Shown here: in pieces, positions 26,201-31,652 of the stretch
How the letters are laid out: every line of letters starts with the position of its first letter
Position numbering within the stretch: position 1 is the first letter of the stretch
Notes under the pieces: generated by a model
What the model saw: only the letters and a program-made list of their open reading frames with translations
What the model was told of the DNA's origin: nothing
The model's database searches: none
Position numbers and translations under genes: made by a program
DNA from: Maniola hyperantus
Taxonomy: Eukaryota > Arthropoda > Insecta > Lepidoptera > Nymphalidae
DNA length: 64,000 nt
Direction: 5' to 3'
Assembly (NCBI RefSeq): GCF_902806685.2
Contig: NC_048553.1
Coordinates: forward strand, 3,207,099-3,271,098

Positions 26201-29200
26201 CAAATAATATCTGAGGCATATGTCCCGCAAATTACTAATGCGCGTGGCCGCCATTTTAGTGACGTCAGCACTATTTCGAGCTGATTTTATATTTTTATTT
26301 CGGCTGACGTCAAAATGACGTTAGATGTTAATGAGACATGGTTCCAACGCAATAGCAATTTGCGGGACTTATACTTTACATTTGGAGACCCAAATAAAAT
26401 CTGATGCAGGTATGGTGTTATGACATATTTTTCTGCCAAAAAAAATTACAAATCGTTAAGTATAAGTAGTTTCATATGGTCAGGTTAAATCAAAGCCATG
26501 CAACATGTTACTAACAGACCTTTATTTTTACAGTATGGAGTGCCAAACACAGCAAATCTCGTCAGCTAACGGTGGCTGCCCAAGAAGCGATGGCGAAGTA
26601 CATCGAATCCACCAAAACTTTAGAAACGCAGTTCTATCATATTGTAGACCAAAGCGACAGTGCCTGCTTCCACTATCCCGAAGAAACTGGAAACCAGATC
26701 ATAATACCAGGGCAATGCGATTTGACTATACCTGTGGTTCAGAGTTTTGATGTGGCTAAGGTACTATCTATAATACACTATACTTTTCTTCTTTGTGACC
26801 CTCTGTCATAAAAATAAGACTTACAACCGCACTCAGAGTCGCTTAATCGTTACTTAAGACATTCCTTATCCATACTAATTAATGCCTTAAGTAACGATTC
26901 TGACTGAAAGGACTCTGAGTGCGGCTGTTAATTACATATTTGTCCAAATTAGATCCAGGGGCCTTGTAGTTTGATGACATCAATTTTTATTGTAGATTTT
27001 TACTATAAGGTAGTATTAGATGATATCCGCGACTTCGTCCGCATGGATTTAGGTTTTTAAAAATCTCGAGTGAACTCTTTATTTTTCCGGGTTAAAAAGT
27101 TGCCTATGTCCGTCCCCGAGATGTAAGCTATCTTTGTACCTTTCATCAAAATTGTTTAAACTGTTGGGCCGTGAAAAGCTTGCAGACTGGCAGACAGACA
27201 GACACAGTTCCACATTTATATAATATTTATATTATCAAGTATATTATGGATTAAATCGGAGTCATGGTTTGAACTTCATTAAAAGACTTTTTACGTGAAG
27301 TAGCATTTGTAGCATCAAACACTACTCTCAGTTTAGTAGTTTTACTCTTTTTGCGTGTGACCATGTGAATATTTTACTTTAAACTATTTAGCATTTTGTG
27401 TTTTATCATAGTATTATATCATATTACATTTTCCTCTTTCATTTTATAGTATGGCGGAACATGGTACCAAATAGAACGCTACCCACAAATACATGAAAAT
27501 GGAACCTGCACAGGCGCAAGATACACTCTAAACGAGAACACTGGAGTAGTCACTGTCCTCAACTGGCAATTAGTAGGCGATGTATTGGATAGAGTGGAAG
27601 GAACTGCCACTTTGAACTCTACTGATGGTAGCGCTAAATTGATGGTCAAGCTGCCCATACGGTTTACAGAGGGTAAGTGAAAAAATAAATACAATGAACC
27701 AGAAGCTTAATTTGCTATAATCCGCTGAATCATATCAAATCAAGTGCAGCATTCGATATACACCGCTCGACCTCCCACTGCTAAACATGCAGGAAAAGCC
27801 TGCCACCAAGCAAACAATATGCACCACCGCCACGCAGCACCACACAAATTCTCGGACTATAATATGACTCGAGTGGATTATAGCACATTAATCTTCTGGT
27901 TCATTGTAGGTAGGTATATCATGGATTTCCGCAAAATAACGCCTGCTTCTATAATTATAACAGTGAAAAAAATTCCTGAGCAGTTTTATCTTTATGCCTC
28001 TTTGAAAAGTTTTGGAGCACATGATCAACCCATAGCCGGCTCACTACAGAGCAGGGCTCTCCTCTCAGTATGAGAAGGGATCATCATGATCAAAAGTTTT
28101 GGAGCATTTGATCCTAAACTAAGTTTTCCAAAGGGCGGTAATAGAATTACTAGACATAAATTTAAGGGAAAATGGATTTTTGAAACATTCCTGTACTTCA
28201 AGAAAGCAAAGGTTTGTACCTACTCTCCAAACAAGTAGTGCAATCTGAACAAGAGGTGTATGGCTGCACAAGAACAGCCCCCCAATTGTGTAAGAATAAC
28301 CATTTCATGGTTATCGCAATCGTCAAGAAATTCTGCCCTTCGATTGGTTGATTCGCTGTTTCCATTTTTTCACAGCCAATCAAAGGGCAGAATTCTTGAC
28401 GATTGCGATAGCCATGAAATGGTTATTCTTACACAATTGGGGGGCAGATCATCGGGGTTTATTACGTTTTGGGCTGTACCTGCGCAGGCTACCCAATTTT
28501 GTTGGTCATAATAAATATTACGCTTAATCTTCTCAAAAGGTGGTTCTCAATTCAGTGCGTTTTTTTATTCTTTCAGAAGCGGAACCCACTATGGTAGAGA
28601 TGGAGTTGTACGTTCTCACGACAGATTATCTGTCATACTCACTAGCCTACAGCTGTGTCAACGTTGGCCCATTTAGGCGTGCAAGTACGTACTGACAGTA
28701 ATTATTAGTATCTTTGTTACCCGACTATGGCAAAGCCAAAAGGAAGGGTTATGATTTTGACAGTCTATGTACCTATGCATTTATGTGTGTAGGTTTATAT
28801 TTATTTTCTAAGAAATCTAAATGTCTTCGATTCTCCTTGGATAACTATGCATTAGGTACTTAATTATTTATTGGCTATCCGTTCATCAATCAGAATAGAA
28901 TAGAATAGAATATATTTTTATTCAATTAAACTTTTACAAGTCCTTTTGAATCGTCAACTAGTTTAATTTACCACTGGTTCGGAACGCCGTTCCTACCGAG
29001 AAGAACCAGCAAGGAACTCGGCGGTTACTCTTTTCAAGTGATCAATTTACAATATTATTATGTACCATGTACAAGCAATTGCAGCCCCGTGCATTGCTGG
29101 AGCGAGTCAAATCCAAGCTTTCTTATCATTTACATAGTCTTCGACTGTATAATATGTTTTTTTAAGGAGCATACTTTTAATAGATTTAAAGAGTGTCTTA

Positions 29201-30167
29201 ACTTCTGTATGAATGCATATTATAATATTATTGTTAATTGAATCTTTGAAATGAGCAACTGCCTAGTTTCTGGCTGGCTCTTCTCGGTAGGAAAATCAAT
29301 CGGAACCAGTGATAGATGTATTAGACGATTAAAAAATACTTGTGATTTATTTAAATATAAAAATACTAATCTATAAAACAGTCGTTAGACCTGTCACATT
29401 GTATGGTTCAGAATGTTGGGCGGTAAAAGGGACGGATGAAAGGCGAGTACATGCGACTGAAATGCGAATGTTGAGATGGATGTGTGGTGTGACAAGGATG
29501 GATAAGATAAGAAATGAATATATAAGGGGTAGTTTGAAAGTAGCGCCAGTGGTAGAAAAGATGAGGGGTAATAGGCTGGCATGGTATGGGCATATAATGC
29601 GGAGGGAAGAAAGCCATGTCACTAGAAGAATGTTAAGTATGCATGTGGAAGGAAAAAAGAGGAGAGGACGACCAAAGAAAAGGTGGATGGATTGCGTGAA
29701 AGAGGATATGCGTGAAAAAGAAGTGGATAATACGTTGACGAATGTCAGGAATGAGTGGAAGAAGAAGACATGTTGTGCCGACCCCACGTAGCGTGGGATA
29801 AGGTAAGGAAGAAGAAGAAGAAGAAGAAAAATACTAATTTTATTGCACGCGCGACGAAAGAAGCAAAATTTTGCAATCACAGTGTGTAGTGTGGGTTACC
29901 TACTTTAAATATGGGTACCTACATATTTAGGTAGGTAATTAATAGGGTTTATTTTTTTCAGTTGGAGCATGGAAGCTAAGTCGCACCCGCTCATTGACCA
30001 ACGAATCCAATACCGTCATCAACGCATACATGAGCAACAGAGAAGAACTGCACCAACGCTTATTCATCCAAGTCGAACAAAACGACGACTGTCCTGATTC
30101 AGCAATACTAGTTAAAAGCAGTATTATTATCATGTTAATCTGCAGTATTCTACATTATGTATTATAA
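701..30167 (+). CDS. Polycalin (multi-lipocalin GPI-anchored protein), 3' part, 12 domains
   Basis: Thirty-six exons join without a frame break into 2,155 residues: 12 lipocalin domains and a C-terminal tail. Each domain has an A exon with the lipocalin G-x-W motif, a B exon with T-D-Y..Y-S-C, a C exon with W-K-L-S-R, C-F-Y and G-Q-C-D, and usually four cysteines placed to form two disulfides. Exon phases are identical in all domains. Known of the family: lepidopteran polycalins are very large GPI-anchored proteins of the larval midgut surface that bind chlorophyll breakdown products and have been reported as binding partners of Bacillus thuringiensis Cry1A toxins. The tail ending at 30167 fits a GPI signal. 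The 5' end lies outside the window: bases 1-700 are an intron resembling those after C3 and C6, so at least one more domain precedes. Family call is firm; tissue and ligand are inferred from family. Confidence 0.93.
1080..1375 (-). repeat. SINE with internally expanded tandem units (intron A1-B1)
   Basis: About six imperfect units of roughly 45-57 bases, each like GTGCTAGGAGTAGATACGAC followed by a TAGTACAAAGGGTGGG-like part, end in a GGGTTTGAACC-like tRNA B-box on the minus strand. A single unexpanded unit is visible in the SINE that flanks the LTR element at 41905-44055. Confidence 0.65.
2320..2525 (-). repeat. Interspersed repeat ending in GACA repeats
   Basis: On the minus strand it runs from the GCATCAGCTAGT-like side through CGACTTTGTACGCGTTGATT to CAGACAGACAGACACACTTT and GCATTTATAATATTAG. 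Copies or ends of the same family occur at 4296-4330, 10362-10415, 17374-17710, 21953-22143, 27025-27240, 33540-33795, 36475-36885, 45350-45560 and 56750-57132. Confidence 0.6.
2869..4217 (+). CDS. Polycalin domain D2 (triad type 2)
   Basis: Exons A2 2869-3085, B2 3777-3872, C2 3985-4217 (182 residues). A2 opens Y-L-G-Q-W-Y-D-I with the cysteine in D-G-T-C; B2 has A-T-D-Y-Q-S-F..Y-T-C; C2 has S-W-K-L-S-R, G-C-F-Y-F and a G-Q-C-G in place of the usual G-Q-C-D. Very similar to D5, including introns. Intron B2-C2 is only 112 bases. Confidence 0.9.
3276..3351. mobile_element. 76 bp inverted-repeat element in intron A2-B2
   Basis: Starts GTCAGCAACAAAGCTAGG and ends AATCTAGGTTTGTTGCTGAC, which are inverted copies. 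An equivalent copy at 9232-9306 lies at the same place in D5, so insertion predates the block duplication. Confidence 0.6.
4876..6378 (+). CDS. Polycalin domain D3 (triad type 3)
   Basis: Exons A3 4876-5095, B3 5856-5948, C3 6149-6378 (181 residues). A3 opens F-Q-G-V-W-H-E-I-E; B3 reads I-D-Y rather than the usual T-D-Y; C3 has S-W-K-L-S-R, A-C-F-Y and G-Q-C-D. The B3 donor is the less usual gttagt and the C3 donor gtaggc; both are shared with D6, so they predate the block duplication. Confidence 0.9.
6743..8299 (+). CDS. Polycalin domain D4 (triad type 1)
   Basis: Exons A4 6743-6956, B4 7809-7904, C4 8073-8299 (179 residues). Nearly the same protein as D7 and D1, with G-R-W, D-T-D-Y-D-S-F, W-K-L-S-R, A-C-F-Y and G-Q-C-D. 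The A4-B4 intron (852 bases) holds a small MITE (about 6967-7120), a satellite-like repeat and a short version of the SINE repeat seen in the D1 intron. Confidence 0.9.
6967..7120. mobile_element. Small MITE, same family as the one split at 52885-55203
   Basis: Begins ATATAACGCGTAAAACTTAA and ends near GAGTTAAAATGGCGCGTG, an imperfect inverted pair. Its middle part GTCCTTATTTTAAAGGTGA is also found, reversed, beside the transposon in the 52.9-55.1 kb region. This uninterrupted copy shows what the split copy looked like before insertion. Confidence 0.65.
7110..7490. repeat. Satellite-like repeat in intron A4-B4
   Basis: The phrase GATTGAGGAGTTGG or a close variant recurs at about 7213, 7331 and 7462 with similar surroundings (CTGCAGCATCA before two of them), giving irregular units of 110-140 bases. 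Confidence 0.5.
7600..7705 (-). repeat. Short copy of the SINE tandem repeat (intron A4-B4)
   Basis: About two units of the same repeat as in the A1-B1 intron, ending in GGGTTTGAACCGTCGAC. The smaller unit number than in blocks 1 and 3 shows contraction or expansion after duplication. Confidence 0.6.
8828..10293 (+). CDS. Polycalin domain D5 (triad type 2)
   Basis: Exons A5 8828-9044, B5 9853-9948, C5 10061-10293 (182 residues). A5 and B5 differ from D2 by very few codons (for example V to I before D-Q-R-L-D-T). C5 has more changes, such as F to Y before V-T-R-D-H and R-D-S after G-Q-C. The third G-Q-C-x position is arginine here. Confidence 0.9.
11206..12714 (+). CDS. Polycalin domain D6 (triad type 3)
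   Basis: Exons A6 11206-11425, B6 12207-12299, C6 12485-12714 (181 residues). Near copy of D3, with G-V-W, I-D-Y-S-D-Y, S-W-K-L-S-R, A-C-F-Y and G-Q-C-D. The introns before A6 and after C6 match those around D3, so the duplicated unit is a whole genomic block, not retrocopied exons. Confidence 0.9.
13078..14555 (+). CDS. Polycalin domain D7 (triad type 1)
   Basis: Exons A7 13078-13291, B7 13821-13916, C7 14329-14555 (179 residues). A7 differs from A4 at one residue near its end (D for N). The match to D1/D4, introns included, fades soon after C7, at about 14580, so this is the last part of the young block array. D8 and D9 follow in the same triad order but are much more diverged. Confidence 0.9.
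13440..13715 (-). repeat. SINE tandem repeat (intron A7-B7)
   Basis: About five or six units of the repeat described for the A1-B1 intron, in the matching position of block 3. The tRNA-like end is partly deleted. Confidence 0.6.
14586..15190 (-). mobile_element. SINE tails and a full-length minus-strand SINE before A8
   Basis: 14690-14780 is a SINE-type tail (AAGCGCGCTCCATCTTAGGC to CAAGCGCTAGTCTATAAATT, then A-run); related pieces occur at 18287-18440 and 52670-52770. 14850-15190 is a full minus-strand SINE: a (CAT)n-like tail, AGCACGGGTCTC, CACACACCTTTGAGAA, and a tRNA-like head with B-box GGGTTTGAACCC and A-box complement. The head ends about 20 bases before exon A8. Confidence 0.7.
14650..14685. 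repeat. Perfect 36 bp palindrome
   Basis: Eighteen bases starting AAATAGGCATCATC are followed directly by their exact reverse complement, with no loop. It lies at the junction of a SINE-type tail (about 14690-14780) in the intron after C7. Confidence 0.85.
15211..17345 (+). CDS. Polycalin domain D8, G-x-W glycine replaced
   Basis: Exons A8 15211-15427, B8 16310-16405, C8 17116-17345 (181 residues). The first residues are Y-M-K-T-W-Y-D-I: the glycine of G-x-W is replaced by lysine, while the tryptophan stays. B8 has A-T-D-Y-I-N-Y..Y-T-C; C8 has S-W-K-L-S-R, D-C-F-Y-Y and G-R-C-D. It most resembles D2/D5 (shared D-G-T-C, V-D-V-F-N-T-Q-V-V, I-A-G-T-N). SINE copies end about 20 bases before both A8 and C8, and a 472 bp inverted repeat sits between A8 and B8. 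Confidence 0.88.
15480..15740 (+). pseudogene. LINE reverse-transcriptase C-terminal fragment
   Basis: Plus-strand reading gives K-W-Q-W-A-W-H-I-V-R, then W-G-P-K-V-L-E-W, R-T-G-R-R-S-V-G-R-P-P-T-R, and K-S-L-Q-E-T-Y-V-Q-Q-W-T-S-I-G, broken by two in-frame stops. This is the C-terminal end of a non-LTR retrotransposon ORF2. Other pieces lie at 25315-25480 and 37755-37960. Confidence 0.7.
15772..16243. mobile_element. 472 bp fold-back element (MITE) in intron A8-B8
   Basis: Two arms of about 220-230 bases are near-perfect reverse complements, starting TACAATAGGCTACTTGAC and ending GTCAAGTAGCCTATTGTA. The centre holds a small repeat of AACCACAGGGTTATACTGTT. TA at both ends suggests a Tc1/mariner-type TA target duplication. 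No coding capacity. Confidence 0.85.
16588..17100. repeat. Interspersed repeat and SINE tail upstream of C8
   Basis: 16588-16955 is a minus-strand copy of a ~430 bp family beginning GGTTCCGTA and ending CTCGCACTTGGCCGGTTTT; better copies are at 40362-40790, 51645-52073 and 55515-55945. 16975-17100 is the plus-strand tail of the SINE seen at 41575-41895, ending in a (GAT)n run 15 bases before exon C8. Confidence 0.65.
17374..17710. repeat. Composite repeat in intron C8-A9
   Basis: The GCCCGCGACTTC-type repeat (17374-17475) and its ACACACTTTCGCATTTATAA end (17660-17700) are separated by 150 bases of another common repeat (GGCGGGTCACCTGATGTTAA ... TTGCCGGCCTTTC). Confidence 0.5.
17711..18797. 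mobile_element. Rest of intron C8-A9, with a MITE at 18482-18713
   Basis: 18482-18713 has inverted ends AGTGGCGTAGCTAGG / CCTAGGTAGCTACGCCAC and no coding capacity. A SINE-type tail lies at 18287-18440. I see nothing else in this stretch. Confidence 0.6.
18798..21845 (+). CDS. Polycalin domain D9, diverged
   Basis: Exons A9 18798-19011, B9 20310-20408, C9 21610-21845 (183 residues). A9 opens F-S-G-S-W-Y-E-I and lacks the common V-D-V-F-N-T-Q motif. B9 reads V-E-Y-D-D-F-A-L-L-Y-G-C, so the T-D-Y motif is lost although the cysteine stays. C9 has S-W-K-L-S-R, G-C-F-H-Y and G-R-C-D. B9 could end at 20399 instead, using an earlier gtaaac donor in the same phase; gtaagt at 20409 is the better site. 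By position and by A9 it is a type 3 domain. Confidence 0.83.
19040..19396 (+). repeat. LINE 3' tail and GGTTCCGTA-family fragment in intron A9-B9
   Basis: 19040-19130 ends in AATAAAAAAACATTC and (TTCTA)n, a LINE 3' end also seen at 25965-26056. 19245-19396 is a rearranged piece of the ~430 bp GGTTCCGTA family. Confidence 0.55.
19815..20240 (+). repeat. Interspersed repeat with TTCAAAAATC motif (intron A9-B9)
   Basis: Contains GGTTGAATTTCC-like, AAAAATCC and CAAATTTCATG-like segments of a family recurring at 25860-25945, 33298-33520, 34765-34960, 48068-48290, 56190-56545 (minus), 57865-58075 and 60010-60215 (minus). This copy seems composite. Confidence 0.5.
20700..21480 (-). mobile_element. 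SINE and LINE fragments in intron B9-C9
   Basis: 20700-20940 is a broken minus-strand SINE (AGCATAGGGCTAATTTG, GGGGTATTGCAGTT, GGCTTTGC, AGCCACGG). 21280-21480 read on the minus strand is the C-terminal part of a CR1/jockey-like ORF2 (R-N-S-I-R-F-Y-N-K-L-P, then a V-K-D-Y-L-N-D-like end), truncated. Confidence 0.5.
22196..24351 (+). CDS. Polycalin domain D10
   Basis: Exons A10 22196-22409, B10 23486-23581, C10 24125-24351 (179 residues). A10 has G-K-W-Y-E-M and V-D-V-I-N-T-Q-V-V; B10 has E-T-D-Y-D-N-F..Y-S-C; C10 has S-W-I-L-S-R (K to I), D-C-F-Y-I and G-Q-C-G. The A10 donor is gtcggt, weaker than its neighbours, and is followed by four tandem copies of the second half of this exon. Joining A10 directly to B10 keeps the frame; including a copy would not. 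Confidence 0.86.
22295..23190 (+). repeat. Tandem array of the second half of exon A10 (184-185 bp unit)
   Basis: The original exon half starts at about 22295. Four more copies start at 22476, 22660, 22845 and 23030, each with GTTGTCAACAAGACACTCGA, the gtcggt donor, and a SINE-derived intron tail ending TCTCCTCTCAG. Copies 2, 4 and 5 read ATCTACAGCC where copy 3 and the original read ATCAACACCC. Otherwise they are nearly identical, so the array is young or was homogenised. Confidence 0.95.
23160..23430 (-). repeat. SINE body and GC-rich MITE fragment after the A10 array
   Basis: 23160-23330 is a minus-strand SINE body (CATCATCATCAT, CCACGCTGGCC, CACACACCTTTGAGAA). 23385-23430 contains ACCCCGATTGCCATCTCGAC, one end of the GC-rich MITE family found at 35518, 45024 and 61914. 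Confidence 0.5.
23796..23861. repeat. Short inverted repeat (MITE remnant)
   Basis: GTGTTTGTGCACTCATCCGT is matched by ACGGATGAGTGCATAAACGC as an inverted pair. A larger relative is at 46630-46770. Confidence 0.55.
24352..25071. other. Intron C10-A11
   Basis: AT-rich, with no coding signal or repeat structure I can name. Confidence 0.5.
25072..26760 (+). CDS. Polycalin domain D11, shortest domain
   Basis: Exons A11 25072-25276, B11 26084-26164, C11 26534-26760 (171 residues, 8-12 fewer than its neighbours). A11 opens Y-L-G-W-W-H-E-I-E-S-Y-P and ends early at G-E-I-V. B11 is only 81 bases yet keeps A-T-D-Y-E-T-Y..Y-S-C. C11 has W-S-A-K-H-S-K-S-R in place of W-K-L-S-R, then A-C-F-H-Y and G-Q-C-D. 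The C11 donor is gtacta. Similarity of A11 to A3/A6 (W-H-E-I-E-x-Y-P) suggests a type 3 origin. Confidence 0.85.
25277..26083 (+). repeat. LINE pieces in intron A11-B11
   Basis: 25315-25480 repeats the LINE ORF2 end (R-T-G-R-R-type and Q-E-T-Y-V-like) with stops. 25860-25945 has the CAGTCAGTCAGT end of another family. 25955-26056 is a LINE 3' end with (TTCTA)n, stopping about 30 bases before exon B11. Confidence 0.55.
26192..26408. mobile_element. MITE with a long flanking duplication (intron B11-C11)
   Basis: The insert has inverted ends GTCCCGCAAATT / AATTTGCGGGAC around 26222-26370. It is flanked by two copies of a ~37 base stretch, TTTACATTTAGAGACCCAAA and TTTACATTTGGAGACCCAAA, each running on to an ATCTGA-G/T-GCA end. 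That is longer than a normal target duplication. Confidence 0.6.
26822..26934. mobile_element. 113 bp inverted-repeat element (intron C11-A12)
   Basis: AACCGCACTCAGAGTC with CGTTACTTAAG at one end, and CTTAAGTAACG with GACTCTGAGTGCGGCTGTTAA at the other, form an imperfect fold-back. Confidence 0.6.
27025..27240 (+). repeat. Interspersed repeat, GACA-ended family
   Basis: Runs from ATCCGCGACTTCGTCCGCAT to CAGACAGACAGACACA and ATTTATATAATATT. Confidence 0.55.
27450..30167 (+). CDS. Polycalin domain D12 and GPI-type tail (C-terminus)
   Basis: Exons A12 27450-27672, B12 28577-28684, C12 29962-30167 (178 residues and stop). A12 has G-T-W-Y-Q-I-E-R-Y-P; B12 has T-T-D-Y-L-S-Y..Y-S-C; C12 starts G-A-W-K-L-S-R. 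After N-D-D-C the usual C-F-Y and G-Q-C-D segments are missing and the protein runs P-D-S-A, a short polar stretch, then about 17 mostly hydrophobic residues to the TAA. That layout fits a GPI attachment site followed by a removable tail. One cysteine of the usual four is lost. Overlapping AATAAA signals follow at 30178-30187. Confidence 0.88.
28277..28445. mobile_element. 169 bp fold-back MITE (intron A12-B12)
   Basis: Arms of about 70 bases start GCCCCCCAATTGTGTAAGAA and end TTCTTACACAATTGGGGGGC, almost perfectly complementary, around a ~25 base centre. No coding capacity. A SINE piece lies just before, at 28010-28100. Confidence 0.8.
28890..29330 (-). pseudogene. CR1/Zenon-like LINE 3' end, minus strand
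   Basis: Starts with (TAGAA)n, the reverse of a (TTCTA)n tail, then carries CACTGGTTCGGAA and CTACCGAGAAGAACCAGCAA followed by a decayed ORF2 end. The same 3' region is at 35045-35380. Lies in intron B12-C12. Confidence 0.6.
29342..29830 (+). pseudogene. 5'-truncated RTE-type LINE ORF2 end
   Basis: An open frame of about 140 residues (to 29791) reads V-V-R-P-V-T-L-Y-G-S-E-C-W, M-L-R-W-M-C-G-V-T-R-M-D, L-A-W-Y-G-H-I-M-R-R and G-K-K-R-R-G-R-P-K-K-R-W-M-D. These are hallmarks of the C-terminus of RTE-like non-LTR retrotransposon ORF2. It is followed by CACGTAGCGTGGGATAAGG and (AAG)n, a typical RTE 3' tail. The polymerase core is absent, so the copy is dead on arrival. It lies in the last polycalin intron; the frame is still open, so insertion is recent. 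Confidence 0.85.
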
Positions 30168-30177
30168 TTTACGGTTA

Positions 30178-30187
30178 AATAAATAAA
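30178..30187 (+). terminator. Polyadenylation signals of polycalin
   Basis: Two overlapping AATAAA hexamers at 30178-30183 and 30182-30187, 11-15 bases after the polycalin stop codon, give a very short 3' UTR. Confidence 0.75.
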
Positions 30188-31652
30188 GACGGTTATATAC
30201 TTAAGGTGCGAACTGTGTTGTTGGGTGATGTTGAGTGAAAATTGTGATAGGTACCTCTAAGATAGGTTTATTTACTGACCACAACTAGCAAAAAAAGTGT
30301 ATAAAATTAACTAGTACCTACCTAAGTATTATCATTATTTCTGACATATTTTATCTCTCTCTTGTAAGTAATTTGGTTTTATCACTAACACTACATACCT
30401 ACCTACCTATTACAACTCGTCAGAATTTTTATTGATGTGATGGACACGAGTTTAGGTACCTACCTAAGTAGGGGTACGTAAATCCTATCCTAATTCCTAT
30501 CAATAAATACCTACGAGTACCTACTTAGTACATACAAAATTGCAAAACCTATTAACTACCTACTATTGTCTTTAATTGGCTCATGGCTGTAGTAAACTAT
30601 TCTTCTGTGATTGAATAACATATTTTTAAGTAGATACCTATGTATTTAAATCCTTACCTAATTTATTAAAGAGAATATTAATTTATTAATAAAACTATTT
30701 TAAATACATTATAGTATGACTTGTTTTATTTTTTAAATTAGTTTAAACCATCTTCGATGTTATCATCAATAAGAACCTTTAAAAAATCAATGCAAGGCTA
30801 CTGGAGTCTAAATTTCTGAAACTCTACTTCAACACTATAAAGTACCTATAAACTCCTAAAACTTTTATGTTTTGAAATGTAAAAAATTTAAAATTTAAAG
30901 ACTTCCGGTAAAATCTGTGGGTAAAATATTATTTTTGACTAAACTACCGTTTGGATGGTTTTTATATTAAATTACCGCTTGTGGGGTCTAGACATAGACA
31001 CCTCCTTTTAAGGTTCCCGTCACAGGTGGTGGTCTAGACCACAGTCCTTATTCTGAGTCTAGACCAGTCTAGACACAACACAGACACCTCCTTGTAAGGT
31101 TTCCGTCACAGGTGGTGGTCTAGACACAGATACCTTCTTTTAAGGTTTCCGTCACAGAGTACATTGGTTGGTTTCTTGGTTTCCGTACTCGAAGAGTGTT
31201 AACGGAACCCCATGCTGTCGGCAGCTGTCCATCCGAATTCTCTGTCTGTCTTTCAGCGAGCTGTACCTATTTCGTGAACTGTAATACGTAGAGAGCATTG
31301 TTATGTGGTAAATAATAATTATTTGTACGGTAGAGAGTTAAAATTTTCACAGAATGTTTTAGGTCTATATTATTATTAATTTGGAATCGATTCTCATTTT
31401 TCAACAATGAATCGATTAAAGCATAGACAACAATGGTAGAAAATCAAACCTACCATTTATATTAGATAGCAACATTATATGTCATGTCATTCAGAAAATC
31501 GTTCATTCATCAATCCATCAATTTGAATGAAATTCATCAATTCACTAATCATTTGCGGATAGCAAGTAAATGGATGTGAGAAAATCACATTTTTGTCTTA
31601 TGAATAAGCTTTTAATTCAGTTTTAATTTACACTGTCGTAAGTCTCGAAGCC
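30188..31652. other. Intergenic region between polycalin and PP5
   Basis: AT-rich with many CTACCTA-type runs. The only structured part is a tandem repeat at 30985-31160: three units of GACACCTCCTTTTAAGGTTC followed by CGTCACAGGTGGTGGTCTAG, with palindromic GTCTAGAC in between. The PP5 start is 490 bases further on. I see no clear TATA box. Confidence 0.5.

Noticed and set aside
29371..29880. Minus-strand frame of 169 codons
   Set aside because: Mirror of the RTE ORF2 fragment on the plus strand; the plus frame has the reverse-transcriptase C-terminal motifs.
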